Under the pieces are notes generated by a model. The model saw only the letters and a list, made by a program, of their open reading frames with translations, was not told the origin of the DNA and did not search any database. Below are positions 26,043 to 34,199 of a stretch of DNA of 64,000 nt, one piece after another (position 1 is the first letter of the stretch; each line of letters starts with the position of its first letter). The stretch is from CAWGLW01 sp963823525. Its GTDB lineage: Bacteria; Pseudomonadota; Gammaproteobacteria; Steroidobacterales; Steroidobacteraceae. The DNA lies in assembly GCA_963823525.1 (NCBI GenBank), contig CAWGLW010000006.1:186001-250000 (forward strand), given 5' to 3'. The position numbers were made by a program, and so were the translations under genes.

Positions 26043-26343
26043 ACAAAAAGAGCGTACAGCGACTGGCAGGATACCTGCCAGACCTTGCAGCTTTGGACGC
26101 AGATCGTCGGCAAGATCCGGCTGAGAAAATCCTCGTGGGTCAATCATTCCTGGTATTTCACGCTGTACGTCACTGCGCGCGGCATGACCGCCGGGCCGAT
26201 ACCCGATGACGATCGTCAGGACGGCACAGGACCCCGGCGCCTGCCTGCTGGCCTTCCTGCAGAGCACCTACGAAGCTGCCGCGCGCACTGGCAGCGGGCC
26301 GGATGGGTCGTTGCTGCAACAACCCCTGAGTGCCTTTGACTGA
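26043..26343 (+). pseudogene. DUF5996 family remnant, internally deleted
   Basis: The frame from 26061 reads DWQDTCQTLQLWTQIVGK then a conserved HSWYFTLYVTARG, which are hallmarks of the N-terminal part of DUF5996 proteins. It lacks a usable start, being preceded by an in-frame stop at 26040. After about 26205 the sequence changes frame and jumps to a family-like C-terminus (LLAFLQSTYEAAARTG...), ending at the stop 26341-26343. Most of the middle, roughly 150-200 residues, is missing. The gene is therefore broken at the start and by an internal deletion with a frameshift. The intact family has unknown function. Confidence 0.7.
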
Positions 26344-26359
26344 TCGAATGAGGACCCCA

Positions 26360-27328
26360 ATGGCGAAAGAAAACATCGGCAACACCTGGGAAAAGCAAAT
26401 TGACGAGGACGGCGCGTTCGTGCGCCGCCCGACGAGCTTCCACGGGGTTTGCTCGACGGCAGTGGATGCGGAGTTCCCCGCCGAGGCCGGCCGGTACCAC
26501 CTGTACGTCTCCTACGCCTGCCCCTGGGCCCACCGGACACTCATCGTGCGGGCGCTCAAGGGCCTCGAGGAGGCAATCTCGGTCGACGTCGTGCACCACC
26601 TGTTGACCGGCGATGGCTGGTCATTCGATACAGATATCGACGGCGCGACCGGTGATCGCGTCAACGGGTTTGACTACCTGAAGCAGGCCTATTTCGCGAG
26701 CAACCCGGACTACGAGGGCTCGATCACGGTGCCGGTCCTGTGGGACAAGCATGCACGTCGCATCGTTAACAACGAGTCCTCGGAAATCATTCGGATACTG
26801 AACTCGGCGTTCCAGGCGTACGCGACACATCCTGAAGTCGACCTCTACCCGGAGCCGCTGCGCCCGCAGATCGATGAATTGAACTCATGGATCTATCCGC
26901 AGATCAACAATGGCGTTTACCGTTGTGGCTTTGCGCGTTCGCAACGCGCTTACAGCGCCGCGTTTGAATCACTGTTTGTGGCGCTGGACCAGGCCGAGGA
27001 AATCCTCAGTCGCCGGCGATTTCTGACCGGGAACACGCTGACCGAAGCCGACGTGCGCCTGTTCACGACGCTGGTCCGTTTCGATCCGGTCTACCTGACC
27101 CACTTCAAGACCAACAAGCATCGACTGATCGAATACCCCGGTCTCTGGGGTTTCGTGCGAGACATCTACCAGATGCCGGGGATCGCCGAAACGGTCAACA
27201 TGGAACACATCAAGCGCCACTATTTCGAGTCACACCGTCAGATCAACCCGTTTGGCATCGTACCTGACGGGCCCGAACTCGATCTCGAGGCGCCGACAGA
27301 CCGAGGCCGGTTTTCAAGCAAAGGCTGA
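26360..27328 (+). CDS. Glutathionyl-hydroquinone reductase (YqjG/ECM4-type GST)
   Basis: A 322-residue Xi-class glutathione transferase. The catalytic cysteine lies in SYACPWAHR (about residues 50-58), followed by the Trp/Asp-rich lobe (GWSFDTD) and the NNESSEIIRIL glutathione-site segment. The C-terminal helical domain has the FLTGNTLTEADVRLF and FKTNKHRL motifs. These enzymes reduce glutathionyl-hydroquinones and help recycle quinones or detoxify aromatics, which fits the aromatic-degradation genes elsewhere in the window. Start ATG 26360 was chosen over 26330 for its GAGGACC site and conserved N-terminus. Confidence 0.92.
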   Translation: MAKENIGNTWEKQIDEDGAFVRRPTSFHGVCSTAVDAEFPAEAGRYHLYVSYACPWAHRTLIVRALKGLEEAISVDVVHHLLTGDGWSFDTDIDGATGDRVNGFDYLKQAYFASNPDYEGSITVPVLWDKHARRIVNNESSEIIRILNSAFQAYATHPEVDLYPEPLRPQIDELNSWIYPQINNGVYRCGFARSQRAYSAAFESLFVALDQAEEILSRRRFLTGNTLTEADVRLFTTLVRFDPVYLTHFKTNKHRLIEYPGLWGFVRDIYQMPGIAETVNMEHIKRHYFESHRQINPFGIVPDGPELDLEAPTDRGRFSSKG

Positions 27329-27351
27329 CCGTCGACGCGGGCTCCGACACC

Positions 27352-27603
27352 TCAGCGTCGAGCGTACCCCGCCGTCACGGCCTCGCGATTGACCTTCTCG
27401 GCAATTTCGTCGGGTGAAAATCCCAGCACATGGCACATGTAGGCGATGCGCTGATAGTTGCTGGCGAAGTCGAAACAGAACTCTTCCGATCGAGCTGCAC
27501 TCCAGCCGTGCGACTCCTGCAGGCGCCATTGCACGGCGCAGGCCCAGCCGTCCGCGTCCTCGTGGGCAGTCCCGGGCGAACCGGGACCGGTTGAAATATT
27601 CAT
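27352..27603 (-). CDS. Small hypothetical protein
   Basis: An 83-residue soluble protein preceded by a strong GGAGG ribosome site. It contains a Cys/Trp-rich start (DGWACAVQWRL) and a helical second half (NYQRIAYMCHVLGFSPDEIAEKV). I recognise no family with certainty. It lies 24 nt from the convergent end of the glutathionyl-hydroquinone reductase gene. A competing longer frame in the same region (27314-27754) has no ribosome site or motif and is treated as a shadow. Confidence 0.6.
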   Translation of the reverse strand: MNISTGPGSPGTAHEDADGWACAVQWRLQESHGWSAARSEEFCFDFASNYQRIAYMCHVLGFSPDEIAEKVNREAVTAGYARR

Positions 27604-27775
27604 CTTCTTTCCTCCGGTCCGGATTCAAGCACTGCCAATCCCTCCCCGACAGGTGGAGCGTCACACTTTGGAGGCCTCTGACATGACGGCGTTGCACCGG
27701 GCGCGACGACCCGGCGGCCACGCGCTCCGCCTGGAGCGCCCGCCTCTGCGTCATCGATACGCCGCAGCGATCGGC

Positions 27776-28849
27776 TCAGGCCGCCTGCCGGACCACCTGG
27801 CTCAACTGGCCGGACTGGTAGCGCTGGGCCATCTCATCAAGTGGTATTGGCTTGATCTTCGATGCCTGGCCGGCGCAACCAAAGGCCTCGAAGCGCGCCA
27901 TGCAGATTCCCTGGGCCGCCTTGCTGGCCTCGGCGAGAAATTTTCGAGGATCGAACTCAGACGGGTGCTGGGTCATGTAACGGCGCATCGCACCGGTCAT
28001 CGCCAGACGAATGTCGGTATCGATGTTCACCTTGCGCACGCCATGCTTGATTCCCGTGATGATCTCGTCGACCGGCACACCGTAGGTCTCCTTCATCTGG
28101 CCACCGTTTTCCCGGATGATCTCGAGCCACTCCTGCGGCACACTGCTCGAACCGTGCATGACGAGGTGCGTGTTCGGAATGCGCGCATGGATCGCCTTGA
28201 TCCGATCGATCGCGAGGATGTCTCCGGTCGGCTTGCGCGTAAACTTGTAGGCACCGTGCGAGGTTCCGATCGCGATCGCCAGAGCGTCGCATTGCGTCTT
28301 CTCGACGAAGTCCGCCGCCTGGTCGGGGTCGGTCAACAGTTGCTCTCGCGTCATGGTCCCTTCCGCTCCGTGGCCGTCTTCTTTGTCGCCCCGCATGGTT
28401 TCCAACGACCCAAGTACGCCAAGTTCCGCCTCGACCGTCACGCCAATGGCGTGGGCAAACTCACAGACTTTGCGCGAGGTATCGACGTTGTATTCGTAGG
28501 TCGACGGGGTCTTGCCGTCGGCCATCAGCGAGCCGTCCATCATCACGCTCGTGAACCCCGAGCGAATCGCGCTCATGCAGACGGCCGGTGATTGTCCGTG
28601 ATCCTGGTGCATGACCACCGGTATATGCGGGTACGCTTCGACGGCCGCCTGGATCAGGTGGCGCAAAAACGGTTCGCCGGCGTACTTACGAGCACCGGCC
28701 GAGCCCTGCATGATGACCGGACTGTCGAGTGCGTCGGCCGCCGCCATGATCGCGCGGACCTGTTCGAGGTTGTTGACGTTGAACGCGGGCAGGCCGTAGC
28801 CGCCCTCGGCGGCGTGATCGAGCAGCTGGCGCATCGATACGAGTGGCAT
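27776..28849 (-). CDS. fba: Class II fructose-bisphosphate aldolase (Calvin-type)
   Basis: A 357-residue class II (zinc) aldolase of the Calvin subtype. Zinc and substrate motifs are visible: the HQDHGQSP segment with the His pair, YNVDTSRKVCEFAH, HGSSSVPQEW, and GVRKVNIDTDIRLAMTG near the end. It cleaves fructose 1,6-bisphosphate to DHAP and G3P, or runs in reverse for gluconeogenesis. ATG 28849 was chosen for its GAGGAG site; the frame start at 28903 adds an unconserved extension. It stands alone with no Calvin-cycle genes adjacent. Confidence 0.95.
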   Translation of the reverse strand: MPLVSMRQLLDHAAEGGYGLPAFNVNNLEQVRAIMAAADALDSPVIMQGSAGARKYAGEPFLRHLIQAAVEAYPHIPVVMHQDHGQSPAVCMSAIRSGFTSVMMDGSLMADGKTPSTYEYNVDTSRKVCEFAHAIGVTVEAELGVLGSLETMRGDKEDGHGAEGTMTREQLLTDPDQAADFVEKTQCDALAIAIGTSHGAYKFTRKPTGDILAIDRIKAIHARIPNTHLVMHGSSSVPQEWLEIIRENGGQMKETYGVPVDEIITGIKHGVRKVNIDTDIRLAMTGAMRRYMTQHPSEFDPRKFLAEASKAAQGICMARFEAFGCAGQASKIKPIPLDEMAQRYQSGQLSQVVRQAA

Positions 28850-29208
28850 GGGTGACTCCTCAGTTGGTCTGGTTGCCAGGGCCACGGCAGGAAATGCCGT
28901 CACATCCGAGACTATCTACCGCAGCGCAACCGCGGCCCAAGCGTGGTTTTCCGCAGGCCGTGCGGCGGGCAGCGAATCGCCCGTCGCGGCGGTGCGCAAG
29001 CGCCGGCACACGACCGCCCCGCGCGGCCGCGAGGTGATGCGACATACCGTCACGACTTTACTTATCAAGAAGTTACGGTTAAAAGCTTGGTTTGGACGCA
29101 GGATTATTCGCGACGTGTGTCGCAGCAATGATTAGAACCGGGCATTTCACCCGAAGTCACAGCCGCTGGAGACTACACTTCCACGGTTACCCCGGGGGCG
29201 GTTGATAC
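28850..29208. other. Divergent intergenic region (fba / hypothetical)
   Basis: About 359 nt between the aldolase start (minus) and the hypothetical gene at 29209 (plus). It should carry both promoters and the fba leader. The AT-rich stretch around 29055-29130 is the likeliest promoter zone. No RNA gene, terminator or operator stood out. Confidence 0.45.
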
Positions 29209-30021
29209 ATGAGCGCAGCCGACAAAAGGATTGCCGACTTGCTCGATCGCTGGCTGACGAGCGTCGAGTTGCACGCGGACTACCTGAAACTGGACAACGA
29301 GGCCTACGCGCGCGTCCAGAAATGGCCTGAACACGAGCGACCCTCGCGCTGGGTCATCGACCTCGCTCGCACCCGGATCGAAGAATTGCGAAGCCAGGTC
29401 GTCCGCCGCTCCGAAAAAGGCGATGTCGATTTTGCCGATGCTCTGGAACTGATGAGCTTCCTGACTTGTCTGCTGGGTGCGGAACAGGTGGATCGATTCA
29501 TACCGCTGGCGAAGCCGCGCCGGGCGGAGAGCAAAGCCCCTCCCGAGGAATCCGCGCTCGAGCTCGAGCCCCAGCCCCAGCCCACGCCAGATCCCGAGCC
29601 GGCATCAGGCAGGGCCGAAAGCGTAATGCCGGCGGAACCGCCAGCGAAAAAGCCTGCCGCAAAGCCGCCTGCCGCAAAGCCGCCTGCCGCAAAGCCGCCT
29701 GCCGCAAAGCCGCCTGCCGGCGCGAAAGCCTCCGCGGCGCCGCCGAAAACCACCCCCGGATCCGCGCGAAAATCGAGTCAGGGGTCCCGCAGCGCCGCAC
29801 CAGCCCGTGCCCCGGCTGGCAAACCTGCGGCGGAGCAGGCGGCCGCGACCCGGAAGGTCATCAACGACGCGGTGCGATTGCTGAAGTGGGGCAGCGAGTG
29901 GCCACAGCTCGCGGGGCTGGTCGCTCGCCTCGCCGACCGGCCACCCGAGCCGGAGGTGTGGCAGATCCTTCGTGATCACCGTGCAACGATCGAGGCGAGG
30001 GCCAGCCAGGATAACGACTGA
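29209..30021 (+). CDS. Hypothetical protein with Pro/Ala/Lys repeat linker
   Basis: A 270-residue protein in three parts. An N-terminal helical domain (about 1-105) contains RTRIEELRSQVVRRSEKGDVDFADALEL and a hydrophobic helix near 80-88 (SFLTCLLG). A low-complexity Pro/Ala/Lys linker (about 125-210) has repeats of the pentapeptide AAKPP. A C-terminal helical part (215-270) contains the WPQLAGLVARLADRPPEPEVWQILRDH region. I recognise no family. The linker repeat is encoded by a perfect 15-bp tandem repeat at 29652-29711. Start ATG has GGGGGCGG upstream. Confidence 0.65.
   Translation: MSAADKRIADLLDRWLTSVELHADYLKLDNEAYARVQKWPEHERPSRWVIDLARTRIEELRSQVVRRSEKGDVDFADALELMSFLTCLLGAEQVDRFIPLAKPRRAESKAPPEESALELEPQPQPTPDPEPASGRAESVMPAEPPAKKPAAKPPAAKPPAAKPPAAKPPAGAKASAAPPKTTPGSARKSSQGSRSAAPARAPAGKPAAEQAAATRKVINDAVRLLKWGSEWPQLAGLVARLADRPPEPEVWQILRDHRATIEARASQDND
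29652..29711 (+). repeat. 15-bp tandem repeat encoding AAKPP units
   Basis: Four perfect copies of the 15-bp unit GCCTGCCGCAAAGCC run end to end, followed by a truncated fifth (GCCTGCCGG). The repeat keeps the reading frame of the hypothetical protein and encodes successive PAAKP-type pentapeptides, so copy number could change without a frameshift. Confidence 0.9.
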
Positions 30022-30102
30022 AATCCTGTAAAGCGTGACGTAGCGGCGTTGTCCGGGTAAGTTTCGGCTCTCCGTTCAATACTCGCCCGAGGATTCCTGC
30101 TC

Positions 30103-30576
30103 ATGCACGCGACCCGATTCCTGGCCCTGCCGCTGGCCGCCCTGTTCTTCTCCGCAACCCTCTGCGCAACGGCTTCGGCCGCCGATCAGCCGACACCCGG
30201 CGAACAGGCCCTGAAGTACCGCAAGTCGCTTTATCAGGTGATCGTCTGGAACTTCGGACCCATGAGCGCAATGGCGCAGGACAAGATACCGTTCGACCAG
30301 GCCGAGTTCGCCATGCGCGCCGAACGGATTGCCGGGCTGACACCGATGCTGCCGGAAGCCTACCCGGACGTGTCAAAAAGCGTGGCTGATTCAAAGCTCA
30401 AGAGCAAGATGTGGGACAATCGCGCCGACTTCGACGCAAAAATGCAGACCTTGATTGACGAGAGCGCGAAGCTGGCCGCGGTCGCCAAAGGGGGGGATGC
30501 GGCCAAGTCAAAAGCTGCTTTTTTTGACACGGCCAATGCCTGCAAGAGCTGCCACGACGAATACAAGAACGATTGA
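30103..30576 (+). CDS. Class II cytochrome c (c-prime-like)
   Basis: The 157-residue protein has a signal peptide (cut near AASAADQ) and a four-helix bundle sequence typical of class II c-type cytochromes: YRKSLYQVIVWNFGPMSAM early, and a single C-terminal heme motif CKSCH at residues 147-151 with the following DEY. The periplasmic cytochrome carries one heme. It ends one base before the convergent cytochrome b561-type gene, so the two may form an electron-transfer pair. GAGGA precedes the ATG. Confidence 0.93.
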   Translation: MHATRFLALPLAALFFSATLCATASAADQPTPGEQALKYRKSLYQVIVWNFGPMSAMAQDKIPFDQAEFAMRAERIAGLTPMLPEAYPDVSKSVADSKLKSKMWDNRADFDAKMQTLIDESAKLAAVAKGGDAAKSKAAFFDTANACKSCHDEYKND

Positions 30577-31263
30577 TCAGAACAGCGCCACACTCGCTTC
30601 GGGTGCGGCGCGTATCGCCAGCATCAGCGCAACGGCCAGTGCCGCGACGACCGCGAGCGCGAGCAGCGATCTCGATCGACCGACGGACGGTGTCGCCGAC
30701 GTCAACCGGGCGGACTTTCGCCCGGTGATCATGGCGCGGACCAGCGACTGGCGCTTCACGAACGTGTACCAGGCAATCGCCAGCAGGTGTACGCCGATGA
30801 ATACGAGCAGCAGCTCGGAATTGACATGATGCCAGGAAGTCAGGCGATTGCTCAGGCGATGCGAGATCCAGCCATAAAACGGCCCGGTGCTGGCGATTTC
30901 ATCGTTCGCAAACAAGCCGGTGCTCGCCTGGAACAGCAGCGAGGCGAGCAGGGCCATCACGCTGAGCGCGCCCAGCGGATTATGCCCGATCGTCTCGGCC
31001 CCGGCGCCTCCTCGCAGGTAGTCGATAATCGCACGCGGACCGCGCACGAAGCTGGCGAAACGCGCGTGATACGTACCGACGAAACCCCAGATGACCCGGA
31101 ACGCCACCAGTACCAGCACGGCGTAGCCGCAACGCCGATGCCAGACAAACCATTGCAGGCCCGCGTAATGGGTCGCCCAGGAGCCCGCAACGCACAGCAC
31201 GATCAGCCAGTGGCTGAGTCGCACGGGCCAGTCCCACACCGGTTGTGATTGATCCTGCTTCAT
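30577..31263 (-). CDS. Cytochrome b561-type membrane protein
   Basis: A 228-residue protein with four transmembrane helices and heme-ligand histidines in RLSHWLIVLC, THYAG and near SWHHVNSELLL/GVHLLAIAW. This is the layout of cytochrome b561 or di-heme quinone-oxidising membrane subunits. It likely passes electrons between the quinone pool and a periplasmic c-type cytochrome. The encoded partner at 30103 is convergent, and the stop codons are adjacent with no gap. ATG 31263 replaces an upstream in-frame start at 31365 whose extension is Arg/Ala-rich and unconserved. Confidence 0.87.
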   Translation of the reverse strand: MKQDQSQPVWDWPVRLSHWLIVLCVAGSWATHYAGLQWFVWHRRCGYAVLVLVAFRVIWGFVGTYHARFASFVRGPRAIIDYLRGGAGAETIGHNPLGALSVMALLASLLFQASTGLFANDEIASTGPFYGWISHRLSNRLTSWHHVNSELLLVFIGVHLLAIAWYTFVKRQSLVRAMITGRKSARLTSATPSVGRSRSLLALAVVAALAVALMLAIRAAPEASVALF

Positions 31264-31382
31264 CGCCACTCGACTGGTTCTGCAGGCGGGTATTCTAGTC
31301 AGGCCGCGCGGCAAGCGCACGGCCACGGTACGATGAGCAGCGCCGCCTGCCGCGGCAAGTTGCACCGGTCAGAGCAGGGAAA

Positions 31383-31850
31383 ATGCCGCAAGAGATCAGC
31401 GAGCCCGGGAAACGCGAGTCGATGTTGCCGCCCGCCGGGCTGCTGCGCCGTCTCGGCGCGATGTTCTACGACGGGCTGCTGCTGATCGCGCTGCTCGCCG
31501 TTGCGACGGCGTTGTTCCTGCCGGTCACGGGCGGCGAGGCGATCAGCAGTTCGAGCCGCCCCGCGCTGGGTTTCGTTTATCGCCTCGTGCTGCTCGCGAT
31601 CATCGTCCTGTTCTTCAGTTATGCCTGGACACGAACCGGGCAGACGCTCGGGATGACGTCCTGGAAGATCCGCGTGGAACGCGAAGACGGTCGCCTGCTC
31701 GACCGGCGCACGGCACTGCTGCGCCTGGCCGCCGCCTGCCTGTCGCTGCTACCGGCCGGCCTCGGGTTCTTCTGGATCGCCATTGATCCGCACGGTCGGG
31801 CCTGGCATGACCGGCTGACCGGCACCCGCGTCGTGCGCCTGCCAGGGTAA
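31383..31850 (+). CDS. RDD-family membrane protein (second copy)
   Basis: A 155-residue RDD protein with the same architecture as the gene at 4900: Arg-led first helix (LLRRLGAMFYDGLLLIALLA), long hydrophobic pair, GQTLGMTSWKIRVE turn, and the terminal AWHDRLTGTRVV. The two proteins share only the family motifs, not overall identity. It lies divergent from the b561 gene and convergent with lptG, 6 nt apart. Function unknown; a small polytopic membrane protein. Confidence 0.85.
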   Translation: MPQEISEPGKRESMLPPAGLLRRLGAMFYDGLLLIALLAVATALFLPVTGGEAISSSSRPALGFVYRLVLLAIIVLFFSYAWTRTGQTLGMTSWKIRVEREDGRLLDRRTALLRLAAACLSLLPAGLGFFWIAIDPHGRAWHDRLTGTRVVRLPG

Positions 31851-31856
31851 AAAGGC

Positions 31857-32924
31857 TCAGCGAGCTCGCGCGAGCAGAAAGATCGTCAGCAGCGCAAGCG
31901 AGGCCGTTGGCACCCAACCCACGACCATCGGAGGCAGACCGAGCAATTGCCCGCTGCTCTCGACGGTCCTCGAGAACAGCACGAAACCGGCACCGATCAA
32001 TATCCCGATCACCGCGCGGGCGCCCTGCCCTGAGGAGCGCATCGGCCCGAGCGCAAACGGCAACGCCAGCATCACCACCAACAAGACCGCCGGTATGCGG
32101 GCGATGCGCGACCAGAACGCAACTTCGTAGCGATCGGCGATCAAGTCGTTGGTGCGCAGGTACTGCGCATAATTGCGCAGGTCCCTGAGGCCCATCGTGT
32201 CCGGTTCCAGTACCGCGAGACCGAGGAACTCCGGCGAGATGGAAGACTGCACTTCAATCTGCTGCTTCTGGGCCGTCTCGGTGCCTTCGGCCGTGAAGCG
32301 GGTCTCCGTGTAGTCCTCGAGCAGCCACTGGTTGCTGCCTCTGACGCTGGCCGCGGACGCTGCGGCAGCGGTTACGAGGCGCCGTTCAGGATCAAAGACA
32401 AAAACCTGTATGCCGCCGTAGCGATCGGATCCGGTCTGCTGTTCGATACTGATAATCGTGCGCCCGTCACGAACCCAGGTGCCGTGCTTGCCGGCGAAAC
32501 TGACCTCGTTGAACTTGCTGAACGTCTTCAGCTGCCTCGCATAATTCTCCAGCGGTGGTGCGACGTATTCGCCGAGCAGCACCATGGCCACCGCGAGAAT
32601 GAATCCAGCGGCCCCCAGCCAGCGGCAGAATCGCAACGTGGTCACACCCGAGGCGCGCATCACGACGAGTTCACTGTCCCGGGCCAGGTTGCCGAGCGCA
32701 AACAACGAGCCGATCAGGGCTGCCACCGGCAGGAACTGGGCAATGTAGGTCGGCAGATTCAGCGCGACAAACAGCATCGCCTGCGTCGAGGAATACTCTC
32801 CGGTGCCGATATCGTCCTGCTGTCCCAGAAACAGGAACAAAGTACCCAGTGCTATCAGAACAAGCATGACAAGCGCGGTATAGGCGAGCACGGAGCGAAT
32901 GACGTGATTGCCCAGAATCGACAT
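31857..32924 (-). CDS. lptG: LPS export permease LptG
   Basis: A 355-residue YjgP/YjgQ-family permease. Two groups of three helices flank a large periplasmic beta-jellyroll region (SFAGKHGTWVRDGRTIIS...). The first helix starts with MSILGNHVIRSVL, and the last helices include GQLLGLPPMVVGWVPT. LptG works with LptF and the ATPase LptB to move lipopolysaccharide from the inner membrane to the Lpt bridge. The start codon shares one base with the lptF stop, showing translational coupling. The frame's upstream extension to 33032 is not conserved. Confidence 0.95.
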   Translation of the reverse strand: MSILGNHVIRSVLAYTALVMLVLIALGTLFLFLGQQDDIGTGEYSSTQAMLFVALNLPTYIAQFLPVAALIGSLFALGNLARDSELVVMRASGVTTLRFCRWLGAAGFILAVAMVLLGEYVAPPLENYARQLKTFSKFNEVSFAGKHGTWVRDGRTIISIEQQTGSDRYGGIQVFVFDPERRLVTAAAASAASVRGSNQWLLEDYTETRFTAEGTETAQKQQIEVQSSISPEFLGLAVLEPDTMGLRDLRNYAQYLRTNDLIADRYEVAFWSRIARIPAVLLVVMLALPFALGPMRSSGQGARAVIGILIGAGFVLFSRTVESSGQLLGLPPMVVGWVPTASLALLTIFLLARAR

Positions 32925-34024
32925 CAGCGGCTTCCTCCTGCGCTCGCGGCTTTGCGTCTCAGGGGGCCGGGATGCTCTTGCCGCCAGATCAGCAAGAATA
33001 CGAGCACGAGCATCAACCCGTGAACCCACCACATGCCGAAGCGGCCACCGGGTGCGTCTTTTTCCATCCAGACTTCCACGACGGCAATGGCATTCGAGTA
33101 CAGGAAATACGCGAGGATCGCGAGTCCAATACGCGCGAACCGGCCCTGTCGTGGTCGTAACTTCGACAATGGCACCGCCAGCAGGCCCAGCACGAGGGCC
33201 ATGACCGGAACGGCGGTACGCCAGGCGAGTTCAGCGCGCTCTTCGCCGGTCCCACGGCCCAACAGACTGCGGGTACTCCTTGACTGGATGCGCACTTTGC
33301 CGGATTTGAGTTCCGGGAGCGTGACCGGAATACCGTGTTCCTTGAACTCCATGATTCGCCAGCCCGGCGCGCCAGGCACGCCCTCATAGCGTCGCCCGTC
33401 AAACAGCACGAACTCCTGTTCGGCCTGCCCTGCACCGCGCTGTTCGGCTCGCTCGGCAACCGCGAGCTCCAGCCGGTCCTTATGGCGATACTGGGCGAAC
33501 ACGCCATAAAGCCGTCCGCCCTCGTCGACCCGCTCGGCGTAGAAGACGGCGTTGCCCCCGGCAAAACTTCGGAAACGACCCGGCTCCAGCGCACCAAATT
33601 GCGCCGAACGCAGCGCCTCGGCGCGCAGGTCCTGCGCGCGGGTCGTCGCCCACGGCACGACCTTGAAAGACAGCGCGGCCAGCAGCACGGCCGCCAGCAG
33701 GGCAATCAGCATGACCGGACGGAATATGGCCGCAGGCCCCATGCCGCAGGCCGTCATCGCGGTCACCTCACTGTCGTGATAGAGCCGACCGAGCGAGAGC
33801 ACGATGCCGAGAAACAAGCCGACCGGCACCAGCACGGTCATCTGCTGCAGGGTGGTCAGCCAGATCAGGTTGGCGACGACGCCTCCCGGAAACTCGTATT
33901 GCGCCGCCATGCCCAGCACCCGGGCCAGTTGACTCGACATCAGGATCAGCAACAGCACGCCGATCACCGCCAGGCACGTCTGGGCGACTTCGCGCAGGAA
34001 ATATCGATCAAGCCGGCTCAGCAC
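32924..34024 (-). CDS. lptF: LPS export permease LptF
   Basis: Paired with lptG, this YjgP/YjgQ permease has an opening LDRYFLREVAQTCLAVIGVLLLILMSSQLARVL, a periplasmic beta-jellyroll (GNAVFYAERVDEGGRLYGVF), and C-terminal helices. I preferred the GTG at 34024 (GGAG nine nt upstream), which gives the family's normal N-terminus. The longer frame from TTG 34069 adds 15 residues with no conservation. It is divergent from pepA, the usual gammaproteobacterial arrangement. Confidence 0.94.
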   Translation of the reverse strand: MLSRLDRYFLREVAQTCLAVIGVLLLILMSSQLARVLGMAAQYEFPGGVVANLIWLTTLQQMTVLVPVGLFLGIVLSLGRLYHDSEVTAMTACGMGPAAIFRPVMLIALLAAVLLAALSFKVVPWATTRAQDLRAEALRSAQFGALEPGRFRSFAGGNAVFYAERVDEGGRLYGVFAQYRHKDRLELAVAERAEQRGAGQAEQEFVLFDGRRYEGVPGAPGWRIMEFKEHGIPVTLPELKSGKVRIQSRSTRSLLGRGTGEERAELAWRTAVPVMALVLGLLAVPLSKLRPRQGRFARIGLAILAYFLYSNAIAVVEVWMEKDAPGGRFGMWWVHGLMLVLVFLLIWRQEHPGPLRRKAASAGGSR

Positions 34025-34199
34025 AGGTCGCGGCTCCAGGCGGGAAACGGTAGACTCCTGCGTTTGCAAACGCCCGGCTGACTTCGAAATCGGCGTGGCG
34101 GGTGCGAACGCAGCGCAAGTGTAACGGCCGGCCCGGCCGGAAAAACAGTCGGGCCGAAAAACAGGCTCCGCCAGAACGGAAACAGGAAGGAACTAGCAG

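Noticed and set aside
27722..27739. A 7-bp hairpin (GCGCTCC/GGAGCGC) downstream of fba
   Set aside because: No T-run follows on either strand, so it is not called a terminator.
27314..27754. A 146-codon minus frame
   Set aside because: It overlaps the better-supported 83-residue gene with a GGAGG site and has no motif of its own.
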